A stretch of DNA of 64,000 nucleotides, from NCBI GenBank assembly GCA_015075325.1, contig JABTUP010000003.1, positions 62,001-126,000 of the forward strand, in the 5' to 3' direction. The translations under genes were made by a program, and so were the position numbers. Shown piece after piece: positions 28,942-37,052 of this stretch. Within the stretch, counting starts at the first letter, position 1; the number at the start of each line of letters is the position of its first letter. The notes under the pieces were generated by a model that made no database searches, had not been told where the DNA came from, and saw nothing but the letters and a program-made list of their open reading frames with translations. Origin of the DNA: Flavobacteriales bacterium. Lineage in GTDB: Bacteria; Bacteroidota; Bacteroidia; Flavobacteriales_E; Vicingaceae.

Positions 28942-30219
28942 ATGGAAATAGCTGAATTATATAAAATATTTTTAAATCATCCTGTCATTTCAACCGATAC
29001 AAGAAAAGTATCAAAGGGGTGTTTATTTTTTGCTTTAAAAGGCGAAAATTTTGATGCAAATACATTTGCCGAACAAGCAATAATTGAAGGAGCTGCTTAC
29101 GCAATTATTGATAATGTAAACTTCAAAAAAAAAGAAAAATATATTTTAGTTGATGATGTATTAGAAACATTGCAACGATTATCCAATTATCATCGCAAAC
29201 AATTTACCATCCCATTTATTGGAATAACAGGTTCGAATGGTAAAACAACTTCAAAAGAATTAATTAACGCTGTACTTTCTGAAAAATATAAAACTAATGC
29301 TACACAAGGCAATCTAAATAATCACATTGGAGTTCCTTTAACCATTTTATCTATTCCAAAAGATTGTGAGATAGCAATAATAGAAATGGGTGCAAATCAT
29401 ATTGGTGAAATAGAACAATTGTGTGAAATTTCAGAGCCAACTTTTGGTATTATAACCAATATTGGAACAGCACATATTGAAGGTTTTGGAAGTAGAGAAG
29501 GTGTTATTAAGGCTAAAAGTGAATTGTATCATTTTATAAAAGAAAATAACGGCAAATTATTTTTAAATGAAGATGATAATTTGCTTATTAAATTAGCTGA
29601 AACAATTCCTTCAATAAAATATTCAAGGTTAGAAATTAATAACATTTCGTCAAATCCTTTACTTTCGTTTGAATGGAAAAACTTAAAAATTGAAACTCAA
29701 CTATACGGAGAATATAATATACCAAACATTTTGGCTGCAATTAAAATTGGCGAGTATTTTAATGTTGAGATAACTGCAATTAAAGCAGCTTTAGAGCACT
29801 ATGTTTCAACAAATAATCGTTCTCAAATAGTAAAATTACCTAACCATACTTTGTATTTAGATGCTTATAATGCAAACCCGACTAGTATGAACGCTGCAAT
29901 AGATTCATTTTCAAAGCTAGTTGACACTAAAAAACTTTTAATTCTTGGTGATATGTTAGAATTAGGGCATGTTAGTCAAGAAGAGCACCAAAAAGTTGCA
30001 GATAAAATCAACCAACTTAAATTAAACGCATTATTAGTTGGAAATGAATTTCAACAAATTAAAAACAACTATGAATTAAAATCAGTTAAAAATACCGATG
30101 AAGCTATTGCTTGGTTAGAAAATAACCTAAACACATTTAATTCCATTTTAATAAAAGGCTCTAGAGGTATTCGATTGGAAAAGATAAGTGAATATATACA
30201 AAAAAAGGAGTCTAATTAG
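28942..30219 (+). CDS. murF: UDP-MurNAc-tripeptide--D-Ala-D-Ala ligase
   Basis: The ATG at 28942 gives a 425-residue Mur ligase. It adds D-Ala-D-Ala to UDP-MurNAc-tripeptide in the last cytoplasmic step of peptidoglycan precursor synthesis. The N-terminal UMP-binding domain shows STDTRKVSKGCLFFALKGENFDAN, followed by the P-loop ITGSNGKTTSKE, then GNLNNHIGVPLT, IIEMGANHIGEIEQL and, in the C-terminal domain, LYLDAYNANPTSMNAAIDSF. A 12-residue N-terminal extension from a TTG at 28906 lies inside the gldJ terminator and is rejected. The stop codon lies inside its own terminator. Confidence 0.95.
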   Translation: MEIAELYKIFLNHPVISTDTRKVSKGCLFFALKGENFDANTFAEQAIIEGAAYAIIDNVNFKKKEKYILVDDVLETLQRLSNYHRKQFTIPFIGITGSNGKTTSKELINAVLSEKYKTNATQGNLNNHIGVPLTILSIPKDCEIAIIEMGANHIGEIEQLCEISEPTFGIITNIGTAHIEGFGSREGVIKAKSELYHFIKENNGKLFLNEDDNLLIKLAETIPSIKYSRLEINNISSNPLLSFEWKNLKIETQLYGEYNIPNILAAIKIGEYFNVEITAIKAALEHYVSTNNRSQIVKLPNHTLYLDAYNANPTSMNAAIDSFSKLVDTKKLLILGDMLELGHVSQEEHQKVADKINQLKLNALLVGNEFQQIKNNYELKSVKNTDEAIAWLENNLNTFNSILIKGSRGIRLEKISEYIQKKESN

Positions 30220-30230
30220 ACTCCTTTTTT
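30201..30230. terminator. Bidirectional terminator between murF and acyl-CoA dehydrogenase
   Basis: A 30-bp perfect palindrome (core GGAGTCTAATTAGACTCC with A and T runs at the ends) includes the murF stop codon. It lies between convergent genes and can serve both. Confidence 0.85.
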
Positions 30231-30250
30231 ATATAAAGATGTTTTTATTA

Positions 30251-31390
30251 TTATTTCAATACTGCTCTTGAAATAACTATTTTCTGAACTTCACTTGTTC
30301 CTTCATAAATTTGAGTGATTTTGGCATCTCGCATTAATCGTTCAACATGATATTCTTTAACAAAACCATAACCACCATGAATTTGAACGGCCTCAGTTGC
30401 AACCCACATAGCCGTTTTTGATGCAAATACTTTTGCCATAGCACCTTCTTTATCAAAGTTTTGTTTTTGGTCTTTTAACCAAGCTGCTTTTAAACACAAC
30501 ATTCTTGAAGCCTCAATTTCTGTAGCCATATCAGCCAATTTAAAAGCAATAGCTTGATGATTACAAATTTCCGTTCCAAAAGCTTTACGTTCTTTTGAAT
30601 ATGCTAACGCTAATTCATAAGCACCAGATGCTATACCTAAAGCTTGTGAAGCAATACCTATCCTACCTCCAGATAAAACACTCATTGCGAATTTAAACCC
30701 AAAACCGTCCTCCCCTATTCTATTAGCTTTAGGAACTTTTACATCGTTAAACAACAAGGTATGAGTATCTGAAGCTCTAATACCCATTTTATTTTCTTTT
30801 GCTCCAACAACAAATCCTTCCATTCCTTTTTCTACAATAAAAGCATTAATACCTTTGTGTCCTAATTCCGCATTAGTTTGAGCAATAACAATACAATACT
30901 CTGAAGAACCTCCATTGGTAATCCAATTTTTAGTACCATTCAATAAATAATAATCCCCCTTATCTATTGCTGTTGTTTTTTGTGAAGTAGCGTCCGAACC
31001 AGCCTCTGGTTCTGATAAACAAAATGCACCAATTTTCTCTCCTTTAGCACAAGGAACTAAGTATTTTTGTTTTTGTTCTTCTGTTCCATATTTTTCAATA
31101 CCCCAACAAAATAATGAGTTGTTTACTGACATAACTACAGAACACGAAGCATCAACTTTACTAATTTCTTCCATCGCTAATACGTAAGAAATAGTATCCA
31201 TTCCTCCACCACCGTACTTTGGATCAACCATCATACCTAAGAAACCAAGTTCACCAAGCTGTCTAATTTCATCTTTAGGAAATTTTTGATTTTCATCTCT
31301 TTCAATTACTCCTGGTTTTAACACATTTTGTGCAAAATCTCTTGCGGCATCTCTAACTGCAATATGTTCTTCTGTAAGTTCTATATTCAT
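30251..31390 (-). CDS. Acyl-CoA dehydrogenase (short/medium-chain type), first copy
   Basis: A 379-residue FAD enzyme of fatty-acid or branched-chain oxidation. Visible motifs: YGGGGMDTISYVLAMEEISK, CLSEPEAGSDATSQKT (FAD contact), WITNGG, GGRIGIASQALGIASGAYELALAYSKERKAFG, and the C-terminal QIYEGTSEVQKIVISRAVLK with the catalytic-base glutamate region. The ATG at 31390 is preferred; a GTG 33 bp upstream would add 11 unlike residues and lies within the promoter. A second, divergent copy is at 35800. The substrate chain length cannot be told from sequence alone. Confidence 0.92.
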   Translation of the reverse strand: MNIELTEEHIAVRDAARDFAQNVLKPGVIERDENQKFPKDEIRQLGELGFLGMMVDPKYGGGGMDTISYVLAMEEISKVDASCSVVMSVNNSLFCWGIEKYGTEEQKQKYLVPCAKGEKIGAFCLSEPEAGSDATSQKTTAIDKGDYYLLNGTKNWITNGGSSEYCIVIAQTNAELGHKGINAFIVEKGMEGFVVGAKENKMGIRASDTHTLLFNDVKVPKANRIGEDGFGFKFAMSVLSGGRIGIASQALGIASGAYELALAYSKERKAFGTEICNHQAIAFKLADMATEIEASRMLCLKAAWLKDQKQNFDKEGAMAKVFASKTAMWVATEAVQIHGGYGFVKEYHVERLMRDAKITQIYEGTSEVQKIVISRAVLK

Positions 31391-31420
31391 TTGTTTTATT
31401 TTTATATTTTTGAAGGTGCA

Positions 31421-31450
31421 CAAATTTAATTGTTTAAATCAAATTTTCAA
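31421..31450 (-). promoter_or_regulatory. Promoter of acyl-CoA dehydrogenase gene
   Basis: On the minus strand TTG (31450-31448), 19 bp, then TAAATTTG (31428-31421). This is a consensus Bacteroidota promoter that would start transcription about 23 bp before the ATG at 31390. Confidence 0.75.
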
Positions 31451-31455
31451 ATTTT

Positions 31456-32523
31456 ATGGAAACTTATCGTGTAATTGGAATTATGTCTGGAACATCGTTG
31501 GATGGAATTGACATCGCGTTATGCGATTTTGTTCAAAAAAACAATATTTGGAGTTTCAACATTGTTGAATCACAGACCTTAAAATACAAAAGTGAAACAG
31601 AAAACAAGCTGAGATTTTCCAAAGAATTATCAGGATTTGATTTAATGATGCTTCATAACGAATTAGGTGACTTAATTGGAGAATCCATTAATAATTTTAT
31701 TATTGAAAAAAAGATTGATAAAAGCTCCATTAATTTCATCTCATCTCACGGTCATACTATTTTTCATCAACCAAGTAAAAGGATTACAACACAAATTGGA
31801 AATGGAGCCAATATTTCTTCTGCAACTAAATTACCTGTTATTTGCGACTTTAGAACCGTAGATGTATCACTGAACGGAAACGGAGCCCCATTGGTTCCAA
31901 TTGGAGATAAATTATTGTTTTCCGATTATGACTACTGCCTGAATCTAGGCGGAATTGCAAATATTTCATTTGAAAACAATCAAGAAATGCTCGCGTTTGA
32001 TATATGCCCAGTAAATATTGTTTTAAATAAATTGGTCAACACCATTAATTTAGAATTTGACAATGAAGGACAACTCGCTAGAAATGGCAAAATCAATTTA
32101 AATCTTTTAAATGAATTAAATAATTTAGATTATTACCAAATTCCAAATCCTAAATCACTTGGTATTGAGTGGATTGAATCAAATATCTTTCCTCTATTAT
32201 CAAATTACAACCTTAGTTTAGCGGATAAACTAAACACTTTTATTGAACACATAGCTATTCAAATTTCAAAACTAATTAACGAGTGTTCCAAAAATGTTTT
32301 AGTTACTGGAGGAGGTTCTTACAATAAATATTTAATAGAACGAATTCAACACTTTTCATCTTCAAAATTAATTGTGCCTGATAAAACAATTATTGAATTT
32401 AAAGAAGCATTGATTTTTGCATTTTTAGGTGTTTTAAGATACCGAAATGAAGTTAATTGTTTATCGTCAGTTACTGGAGCAACCGAAAATAATATTGGAG
32501 GCTGCATTTACAACGCTTTTTGA
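31456..32523 (+). CDS. anmK: Anhydro-N-acetylmuramic acid kinase
   Basis: The 355-residue kinase turns 1,6-anhydro-MurNAc, released in cell-wall turnover, into MurNAc-6-phosphate. The ATP-binding start GIMSGTSLDGIDIALCDF is at residues 8-25. SSHGHTIFHQP, NGNGAPLVPIGDKLLF, LNLGGIANIS and VTGGGSYNKYLIERI are all family signatures. Length matches other AnmK proteins. It is divergent from the acyl-CoA dehydrogenase, with the two start codons 65 bp apart. Together with murB, murF and the LysM protein it points to active peptidoglycan synthesis and recycling. Confidence 0.95.
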   Translation: METYRVIGIMSGTSLDGIDIALCDFVQKNNIWSFNIVESQTLKYKSETENKLRFSKELSGFDLMMLHNELGDLIGESINNFIIEKKIDKSSINFISSHGHTIFHQPSKRITTQIGNGANISSATKLPVICDFRTVDVSLNGNGAPLVPIGDKLLFSDYDYCLNLGGIANISFENNQEMLAFDICPVNIVLNKLVNTINLEFDNEGQLARNGKINLNLLNELNNLDYYQIPNPKSLGIEWIESNIFPLLSNYNLSLADKLNTFIEHIAIQISKLINECSKNVLVTGGGSYNKYLIERIQHFSSSKLIVPDKTIIEFKEALIFAFLGVLRYRNEVNCLSSVTGATENNIGGCIYNAF

Positions 32524-32529
32524 TAAGTT

Positions 32530-32558
32530 TTGATTTTAATAAAGAATAATTATATTTG
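32530..32558 (+). promoter_or_regulatory. Promoter of the sodium-dependent transporter gene
   Basis: TTG (32530-32532), 18 bp, then TATATTTG (32551-32558). This is a consensus Bacteroidota promoter 34 bp before the ATG. Confidence 0.7.
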
Positions 32559-32591
32559 AAAAGTTGAAAATTAACTTAACTGAATAAAAAA

Positions 32592-34172
32592 ATGACAAAA
32601 GAAAAAGAAGCTTGGGGTTCGCGTGTAGGATTAATACTTGCAATGGCTGGTAATGCTGTTGGTTTAGGTAATTTTTTAAGATTTCCTGCTCAAGCAGTTC
32701 AAAATGGCGGTGGAGCATTTATGATTCCTTACTTAATATGTTTCTTATTAATGGGAATCCCTTTATTGTTTGTAGAATGGTCGAGCGGTAGATTTGGCGG
32801 CAAATTTGGACACCACAGCACACCATTTATTTTAGATGCTATGGATAAACGAAAATTTTGGAAATACATTGGTGTTTTCGGAATCTTTACCAATGTTGCT
32901 GTTGCCTCTTATTATTGCTATTTAGAATCATGGACGTTGTCTTGGGTTTGGCACTCTATAGCTGGCAGTTTCTCAGGAAAAACTCAATTAGAAGTTGCTG
33001 AATTTTTTGGTAATTACGTGGGATTATCATCTATAGAACCTATTATTTTTTGGATAATCTGTTTAGTTCTTAACACTTGGATTTTGTCAAAAGGTTTGAG
33101 TGGTGGAGTTGAAAAAGCTGCAAAAATAGGGATGCCTTTATTATTAATTTTTGGTGCATTTTTAGCATTTAAAGCAATTACTTTAAAAGAAGGTGTTCAC
33201 GGAGCTATTAATCCAGGTACTTTAGGATTAAACTTTTTATGGACTCCACAGTTTGAATCAATTTGGTCTATTAAAGTATGGTTAGCTGCTGCTGGACAAG
33301 TTTTCTTTACCTTATCGTTAGGAATGGGTTCTATACAATGTTATGCTTCTTATATTAAAAAGAAAGATGATATTGCCTTAAATGCCATGAGTGCGGGATG
33401 GATGAATGGATTTGTGGAAATCGTTTTAGGTTCTGCTATTTTAATTCCAATAGCCATTGGTTATTTAGGTATTGATCAAGTTGTTGAAATGACCAAAAGT
33501 GGCGGTTTGGGTTTAGGATTTAAAACATTACCCTATTTATTTGAACAATGGGGTGGATTACTCGCTATTGCTGCTGGTGTTGCTTGGTTTGGTTTATTAT
33601 TCTTTGCAGGAGTCACCTCTTCATTAGCAATGGGAACTCCAGTAATGGGCTTTTTACAAGATGAATTTGGTTGGAAAAGAGGAAACTCAGCACTTGCTTT
33701 TGGGGTAATTGTATTTTTGTTAGGATTACCAACCGTTGTTTTTTTCAAATATGGTGTTTTTGATGAATACGATTATTGGGCAGGAACAGTTTCTTTAGTT
33801 GTCTTTGCTCTTTTTGAAATTATACTGTTTGGATGGGTGTTTGGTATGGATAAAGGATGGAAAGAAATTACTTCTGGTGCCGACATTAAAGTTCCCAATA
33901 TTTTTAAGTTCATCATAAAATTTGTTACCCCTCTTCTTTTGGGCTTTGTATTCATTATGAGTCTTCCAGAAATTTGGGATAAAATAACAAACAAAGCTCT
34001 TTATGAAACTTTAGCAAAAACAACTGACTTAACAGAAATCGCAAATTTAGAAACAACTATACTTTTTGTAAACATTTCTAGAGCAGGTTTGCTTCTTTTG
34101 TGGTTAAGCATCGCATATTTGGTTTACTACGCATATAAAAAACGAATTAAAGAAGGGAGATTTACATCATGA
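32592..34172 (+). CDS. Sodium-dependent transporter, NSS/SNF family
   Basis: This 526-residue membrane protein of the neurotransmitter:sodium symporter family carries the TM1 signature WGSRVGLILAMAGNAVGLGNFLRFP, followed by QNGGGAFMIPYLICFLLMGIPLLFVEW. About twelve hydrophobic segments are visible. It probably imports an amino acid with sodium. Its stop overlaps the start of a small membrane protein (ATGA), which resembles the arrangement of methionine transporter MetP with its small subunit MetS. The substrate is not determined by the sequence. Confidence 0.9.
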   Translation: MTKEKEAWGSRVGLILAMAGNAVGLGNFLRFPAQAVQNGGGAFMIPYLICFLLMGIPLLFVEWSSGRFGGKFGHHSTPFILDAMDKRKFWKYIGVFGIFTNVAVASYYCYLESWTLSWVWHSIAGSFSGKTQLEVAEFFGNYVGLSSIEPIIFWIICLVLNTWILSKGLSGGVEKAAKIGMPLLLIFGAFLAFKAITLKEGVHGAINPGTLGLNFLWTPQFESIWSIKVWLAAAGQVFFTLSLGMGSIQCYASYIKKKDDIALNAMSAGWMNGFVEIVLGSAILIPIAIGYLGIDQVVEMTKSGGLGLGFKTLPYLFEQWGGLLAIAAGVAWFGLLFFAGVTSSLAMGTPVMGFLQDEFGWKRGNSALAFGVIVFLLGLPTVVFFKYGVFDEYDYWAGTVSLVVFALFEIILFGWVFGMDKGWKEITSGADIKVPNIFKFIIKFVTPLLLGFVFIMSLPEIWDKITNKALYETLAKTTDLTEIANLETTILFVNISRAGLLLLWLSIAYLVYYAYKKRIKEGRFTS

Positions 34173-34312
34173 ACACAAGTGCATTAATTATGATGATTAC
34201 TACTGAAGTAATCGTAACTTTAGTAACAGGTTATTTCTTTCTGAGAGTTTTAAAAACTCCTCCAAAACCTGAACCAGATTCTTATATTGACAATGATGAC
34301 GATGAAAGATAA
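34169..34312 (+). CDS. MetS-like small transporter subunit
   Basis: A 47-residue protein whose ATG overlaps the stop codon of the transporter. One hydrophobic helix (LIMMITTEVIVTLVTGYFFL, residues 6-25) is followed by a proline/acidic tail (PPKPEPDSYIDNDDDER). NSS transporters of the MetP type need such a small single-span partner. The length, topology and coupled start all fit this. The assignment is by context and topology, not by strong sequence identity. Confidence 0.7.
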   Translation: MNTSALIMMITTEVIVTLVTGYFFLRVLKTPPKPEPDSYIDNDDDER

Positions 34313-34327
34313 TTTGCTGTTAAATGA

Positions 34328-35260
34328 ATGAGTATTAAGGATTACTTTTCTTTTACAAAAGGAGAAAAAAGAGGTGTTTTTGTATTACTAATAATAATTG
34401 TATTATTTACTGCTTCACTCCATTTTATAAAATACTTTAGAGTAATTGAACAGACTGATTTTTCAAAGTTTGATGAGAAAATTACACTATTTGAAAAACA
34501 ACTTATTCAGCAAAAAATTAACGACAGTATTGCAAGAATAACAAGAAAAAACATTACTCTTCCATCTTCGTTTTTCGAATTTAATCCAAATGAAATAGAA
34601 GATAGCAATTGGTTAAAGCTTGGTTTTGCTGAATGGCAAGTAAAAACAATTAACAACTACAAAGCAAAGGGTGGTGAATTTAGAATAAAATCTGATGTAA
34701 GCAAAATATTTGGAATATCAGACACCCTCTACAAGCTCCTTTATCCATATATACTTTTACCCGAAGAAACAGAAAAGAAAGAGTTTAAGAAAAATTATGC
34801 GAATGAATTTCCCAAAAAGAATTATGAACTCTTCAAGAAAAAAGAACCTATATTAGTAGATATCAACCTTTGCGATACCAGTCAACTACAAGAATTAAAA
34901 GGTATTGGTTCGACATACTCAAAAAGAATTATAAAGTATAGAGAATCATTAGGTGGATTTATTAGTATTAATCAACTAAAAGAAGTGTACGGAATCACCG
35001 ATGAAATTTTCAACCAAATAAGTCCGAATTTAACCCCGATAGTTATCGGGGCTAACACTACTATTAACCAAATAGACATTAACCAAGTAGATGAAGAACA
35101 ACTAAAAAAGCATCCTTACATTGGTTGGAAATTGGCAAAACCAATTATTGCTTATAGAAAAAGTCATGGTAAATTTGCAACAGTTTCGGATATTAAAAAA
35201 ATTCACTTGATAACTGACGAAATATATAGTAAAATTGCACCTTATTTAAAAGTAAATTAA
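34328..35260 (+). CDS. Membrane-anchored helix-hairpin-helix protein (ComEA-like)
   Basis: This 310-residue protein has an N-terminal membrane anchor (residues 16-35, VFVLLIIIVLFTASLHFIKY) and then three ComEA-like helix-hairpin-helix units: about residues 93-140, 178-238 (DINLCDTSQLQELKGIGSTYSKRIIKYRESLGGF) and 250-308 (DINQVDEEQLKKHPYIGWKLAKPIIAYRKSHGKF). Such repeats bind DNA in ComEA, but many Bacteroidota copies have no known role. A palindrome, CCCCGATAGTTATCGGGG (35034-35051), lies inside the gene and encodes PIVIGA in the linker between units two and three. It lies just before apt. Confidence 0.85.
   Translation: MSIKDYFSFTKGEKRGVFVLLIIIVLFTASLHFIKYFRVIEQTDFSKFDEKITLFEKQLIQQKINDSIARITRKNITLPSSFFEFNPNEIEDSNWLKLGFAEWQVKTINNYKAKGGEFRIKSDVSKIFGISDTLYKLLYPYILLPEETEKKEFKKNYANEFPKKNYELFKKKEPILVDINLCDTSQLQELKGIGSTYSKRIIKYRESLGGFISINQLKEVYGITDEIFNQISPNLTPIVIGANTTINQIDINQVDEEQLKKHPYIGWKLAKPIIAYRKSHGKFATVSDIKKIHLITDEIYSKIAPYLKVN
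35034..35051. repeat. Palindrome CCCCGAT-AGTT-ATCGGGG inside a gene
   Basis: A 7-bp perfect stem with a 4-nt loop lies in the linker coding region of the HhH protein. A close relative, TCCCGATATTTATCGGGA, occurs at 43554-43571 nested inside another palindromic repeat. Both are GC-rich islands in AT-rich DNA and preserve the reading frame locally. Confidence 0.65.
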
Positions 35261-35261
35261 A

Positions 35262-35789
35262 ATGATTGCCGAAAAGCTAAATAATATCATCAGAGATGTT
35301 CCTAATTTCCCTAAAGAAGGCATTATTTTTAAAGATATTACACCTATTCTATTAGATGCAAAACTTACAAAAGAAGTAGTATCTGAACTTGCAAAAAAAT
35401 CAACAAACTTAAATTTAGATGCAATTGTTGGAATAGAAAGCCGTGGTTTTTGGTTCGGAATTATGCTTGCAAATGAGCTAAACATTCCTTTTATTCCAAT
35501 CAGAAAAAAAGGAAAATTGCCTTACAAAACATTATCATACAAATACGACTTAGAATATGGTTCGGCAGAAGTAGAAATACATGAAGATGCAATACAACCA
35601 AATTGGAATATTCTTGTACATGATGATTTATTAGCTACAGGGGGAACAGCAAAAGCAGCTGCAGAACTTATTTTAATGCAACAAGCAAATGTTGCTGGTT
35701 TTAGTTTTGTGGTAGAGCTAGATTTCTTAAATGGCAGAAATGAACTTTTAAAATACTCAAAAAATATAATTAGTTTAACAAACTTTTAA
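35262..35789 (+). CDS. apt: Adenine phosphoribosyltransferase
   Basis: A 175-residue purine salvage enzyme that makes AMP from adenine and PRPP. The signature GIESRGFWFGIMLANELNIPFIPIRKKGKLP (residues 51-81) and the PRPP-binding loop VHDDLLATGGTAKAAAELI (about residues 119-137) are intact. The start, ATGATTGCCGAAAAG, lies 2 bp after the stop of the HhH gene. With guaA it supports purine nucleotide supply. Confidence 0.96.
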   Translation: MIAEKLNNIIRDVPNFPKEGIIFKDITPILLDAKLTKEVVSELAKKSTNLNLDAIVGIESRGFWFGIMLANELNIPFIPIRKKGKLPYKTLSYKYDLEYGSAEVEIHEDAIQPNWNILVHDDLLATGGTAKAAAELILMQQANVAGFSFVVELDFLNGRNELLKYSKNIISLTNF

Positions 35790-35799
35790 AACATAAAAA

Positions 35800-36939
35800 A
35801 TGGATTTTAAATATACCGAAAATCAGTTGATGATTGCTGATATGATTAGAGATTTTGGAGATAAAAATATTCGTCCAAAAATGATGGAATGGGATAATAA
35901 TCAAACATTTCCAATTGAAGTATTTAAAAAATTAGGCGAGCTTGGTTTAATGGGAGCTGTTGTTCCTCAAGAATATGGTGGTTCGGGCATGAGCTATAAT
36001 GAATACGTAACAGTTGTTTCCGAAATAGCAAAAATTTGTGGCTCAATTGGTTTATCCGTTGCTGCTCACAACTCTTTATGTACTAACCATATTTTAATGT
36101 TTGGCAACGAAGAACAAAAAAAGAAATGGTTACCAAAACTAGCAACTGCAGAATGGATTGGTGCTTGGGGATTAACAGAACACAATACAGGCTCTGATGC
36201 TGGAGGAATGAATACAACAGCAAAATTAGATGGCGACTACTGGGTTTTAAACGGTGCTAAAAACTTTATTACCCATGCCATTTCAGGAAATGTTGCTGTT
36301 GTAATTGCACGTACAGGAGAAAAAGGTGATTCAAGAGGAATGACAGCTTTTGTTATAGAAAAAGGAACTCCAGGTTTTTCTTCAGGAAAAAAAGAAGATA
36401 AATTAGGAATGAGAGCTTCTGAAACTGCTGAGTTAATTTTTTCTGACTGTAGAGTTCATAAAGACAATGTATTAGGCAAAGTGGGTGAAGGCTTTATCCA
36501 AGCCATGAAAATTTTAGATGGAGGAAGAATTTCTATTGCCTCTCTCGCCTTAGGTATTGCGAAAGGTGCTTACGAGGCTGCCTTAAAATATTCAAAAGAA
36601 AGAGAACAATTTGGTAAATCCATCAGTCAATTTCAAGCAATTGCTTTTAAATTAGCTGATATGGCAACAGAAATTGAAGCTGCTGAGTTATTAATTTTTG
36701 AAGCTGCCGACTTAAAAGACAGACATAAAGAAGTAACTAAAGTTTCTGCAATGGCAAAATATTATGCTTCAGAAGTATCAGTAAGAGTATCAACAGAAGC
36801 TGTTCAAATTTTTGGAGGTTATGGTTATACAAAAGAATTTCCTGCTGAGAAGTATTACAGAGATTCTAAACTATGTACCATTGGTGAAGGAACCTCTGAA
36901 ATTCAGAAATTAGTAATTTCTAGAGAAATTTTAAAGTAA
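35800..36939 (+). CDS. Acyl-CoA dehydrogenase (short/medium-chain type), second copy
   Basis: A 379-residue acyl-CoA dehydrogenase: [93 protein letters not shown] and the C-terminal [20 protein letters not shown]. It is 10 bp downstream of apt. The last seven codons (SREILK, stop) recur almost exactly at 47128-47148 just before rpsU, so the sequence after this gene may have been inserted. It is related to the copy at 30251-31390 but clearly distinct. Confidence 0.92.
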   Translation: MDFKYTENQLMIADMIRDFGDKNIRPKMMEWDNNQTFPIEVFKKLGELGLMGAVVPQEYGGSGMSYNEYVTVVSEIAKICGSIGLSVAAHNSLCTNHILMFGNEEQKKKWLPKLATAEWIGAWGLTEHNTGSDAGGMNTTAKLDGDYWVLNGAKNFITHAISGNVAVVIARTGEKGDSRGMTAFVIEKGTPGFSSGKKEDKLGMRASETAELIFSDCRVHKDNVLGKVGEGFIQAMKILDGGRISIASLALGIAKGAYEAALKYSKEREQFGKSISQFQAIAFKLADMATEIEAAELLIFEAADLKDRHKEVTKVSAMAKYYASEVSVRVSTEAVQIFGGYGYTKEFPAEKYYRDSKLCTIGEGTSEIQKLVISREILK

Positions 36940-36941
36940 TT
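36918..36941 (+). repeat. Direct repeat, left end of accessory block
   Basis: This 24-bp sequence starts TTCTAGAGAAATTTTAAA and covers the last codons and stop of the acyl-CoA dehydrogenase gene. It recurs at 47127-47150 with one mismatch (G to A, a synonymous change in the Lys codon). The two copies bound about 10.2 kb of secreted-protein genes. Confidence 0.75.
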
Positions 36942-36983
36942 GATAGATAGATAGGTAGATAGGTAGATAGGTAGAAAGATAGG
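36942..36983. repeat. GATA/GGTA microsatellite
   Basis: An 8-bp tandem pattern of GATAGATA and GATAGGTA units runs for about 42 bp directly after the left direct repeat. No coding function. Confidence 0.8.
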
Positions 36984-37012
36984 GGAAAATAAATTTGGTA
37001 GAGAAAAAAAAA

Positions 37013-37050
37013 TGTTATAGCTTGGTCAAATAAATCCCTATAACACCAAG
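37013..37050 (+). promoter_or_regulatory. Interleaved complementary segments before the start codon
   Basis: TGTTATAG (37013-37020) and CTTGG (37021-37025) are followed after 12 nt by CTATAACA (37038-37045) and CCAAG (37046-37050), in pseudoknot order. The ATG of the next gene is at 37053. A TAAATTTG box (36990-36997) lies upstream. An RNA structure over the translation start is possible but unproved. Confidence 0.4.
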
Positions 37051-37052
37051 CC

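Noticed and set aside
31391-31423. Extended acyl-CoA dehydrogenase start (GTG)
   Set aside because: The codons lie on the -7 promoter box; the internal ATG at 31390 gives the usual N-terminus.
36942-36983. CRISPR-like array
   Set aside because: Units are only 4-8 bp with no spacers; it is a simple microsatellite.
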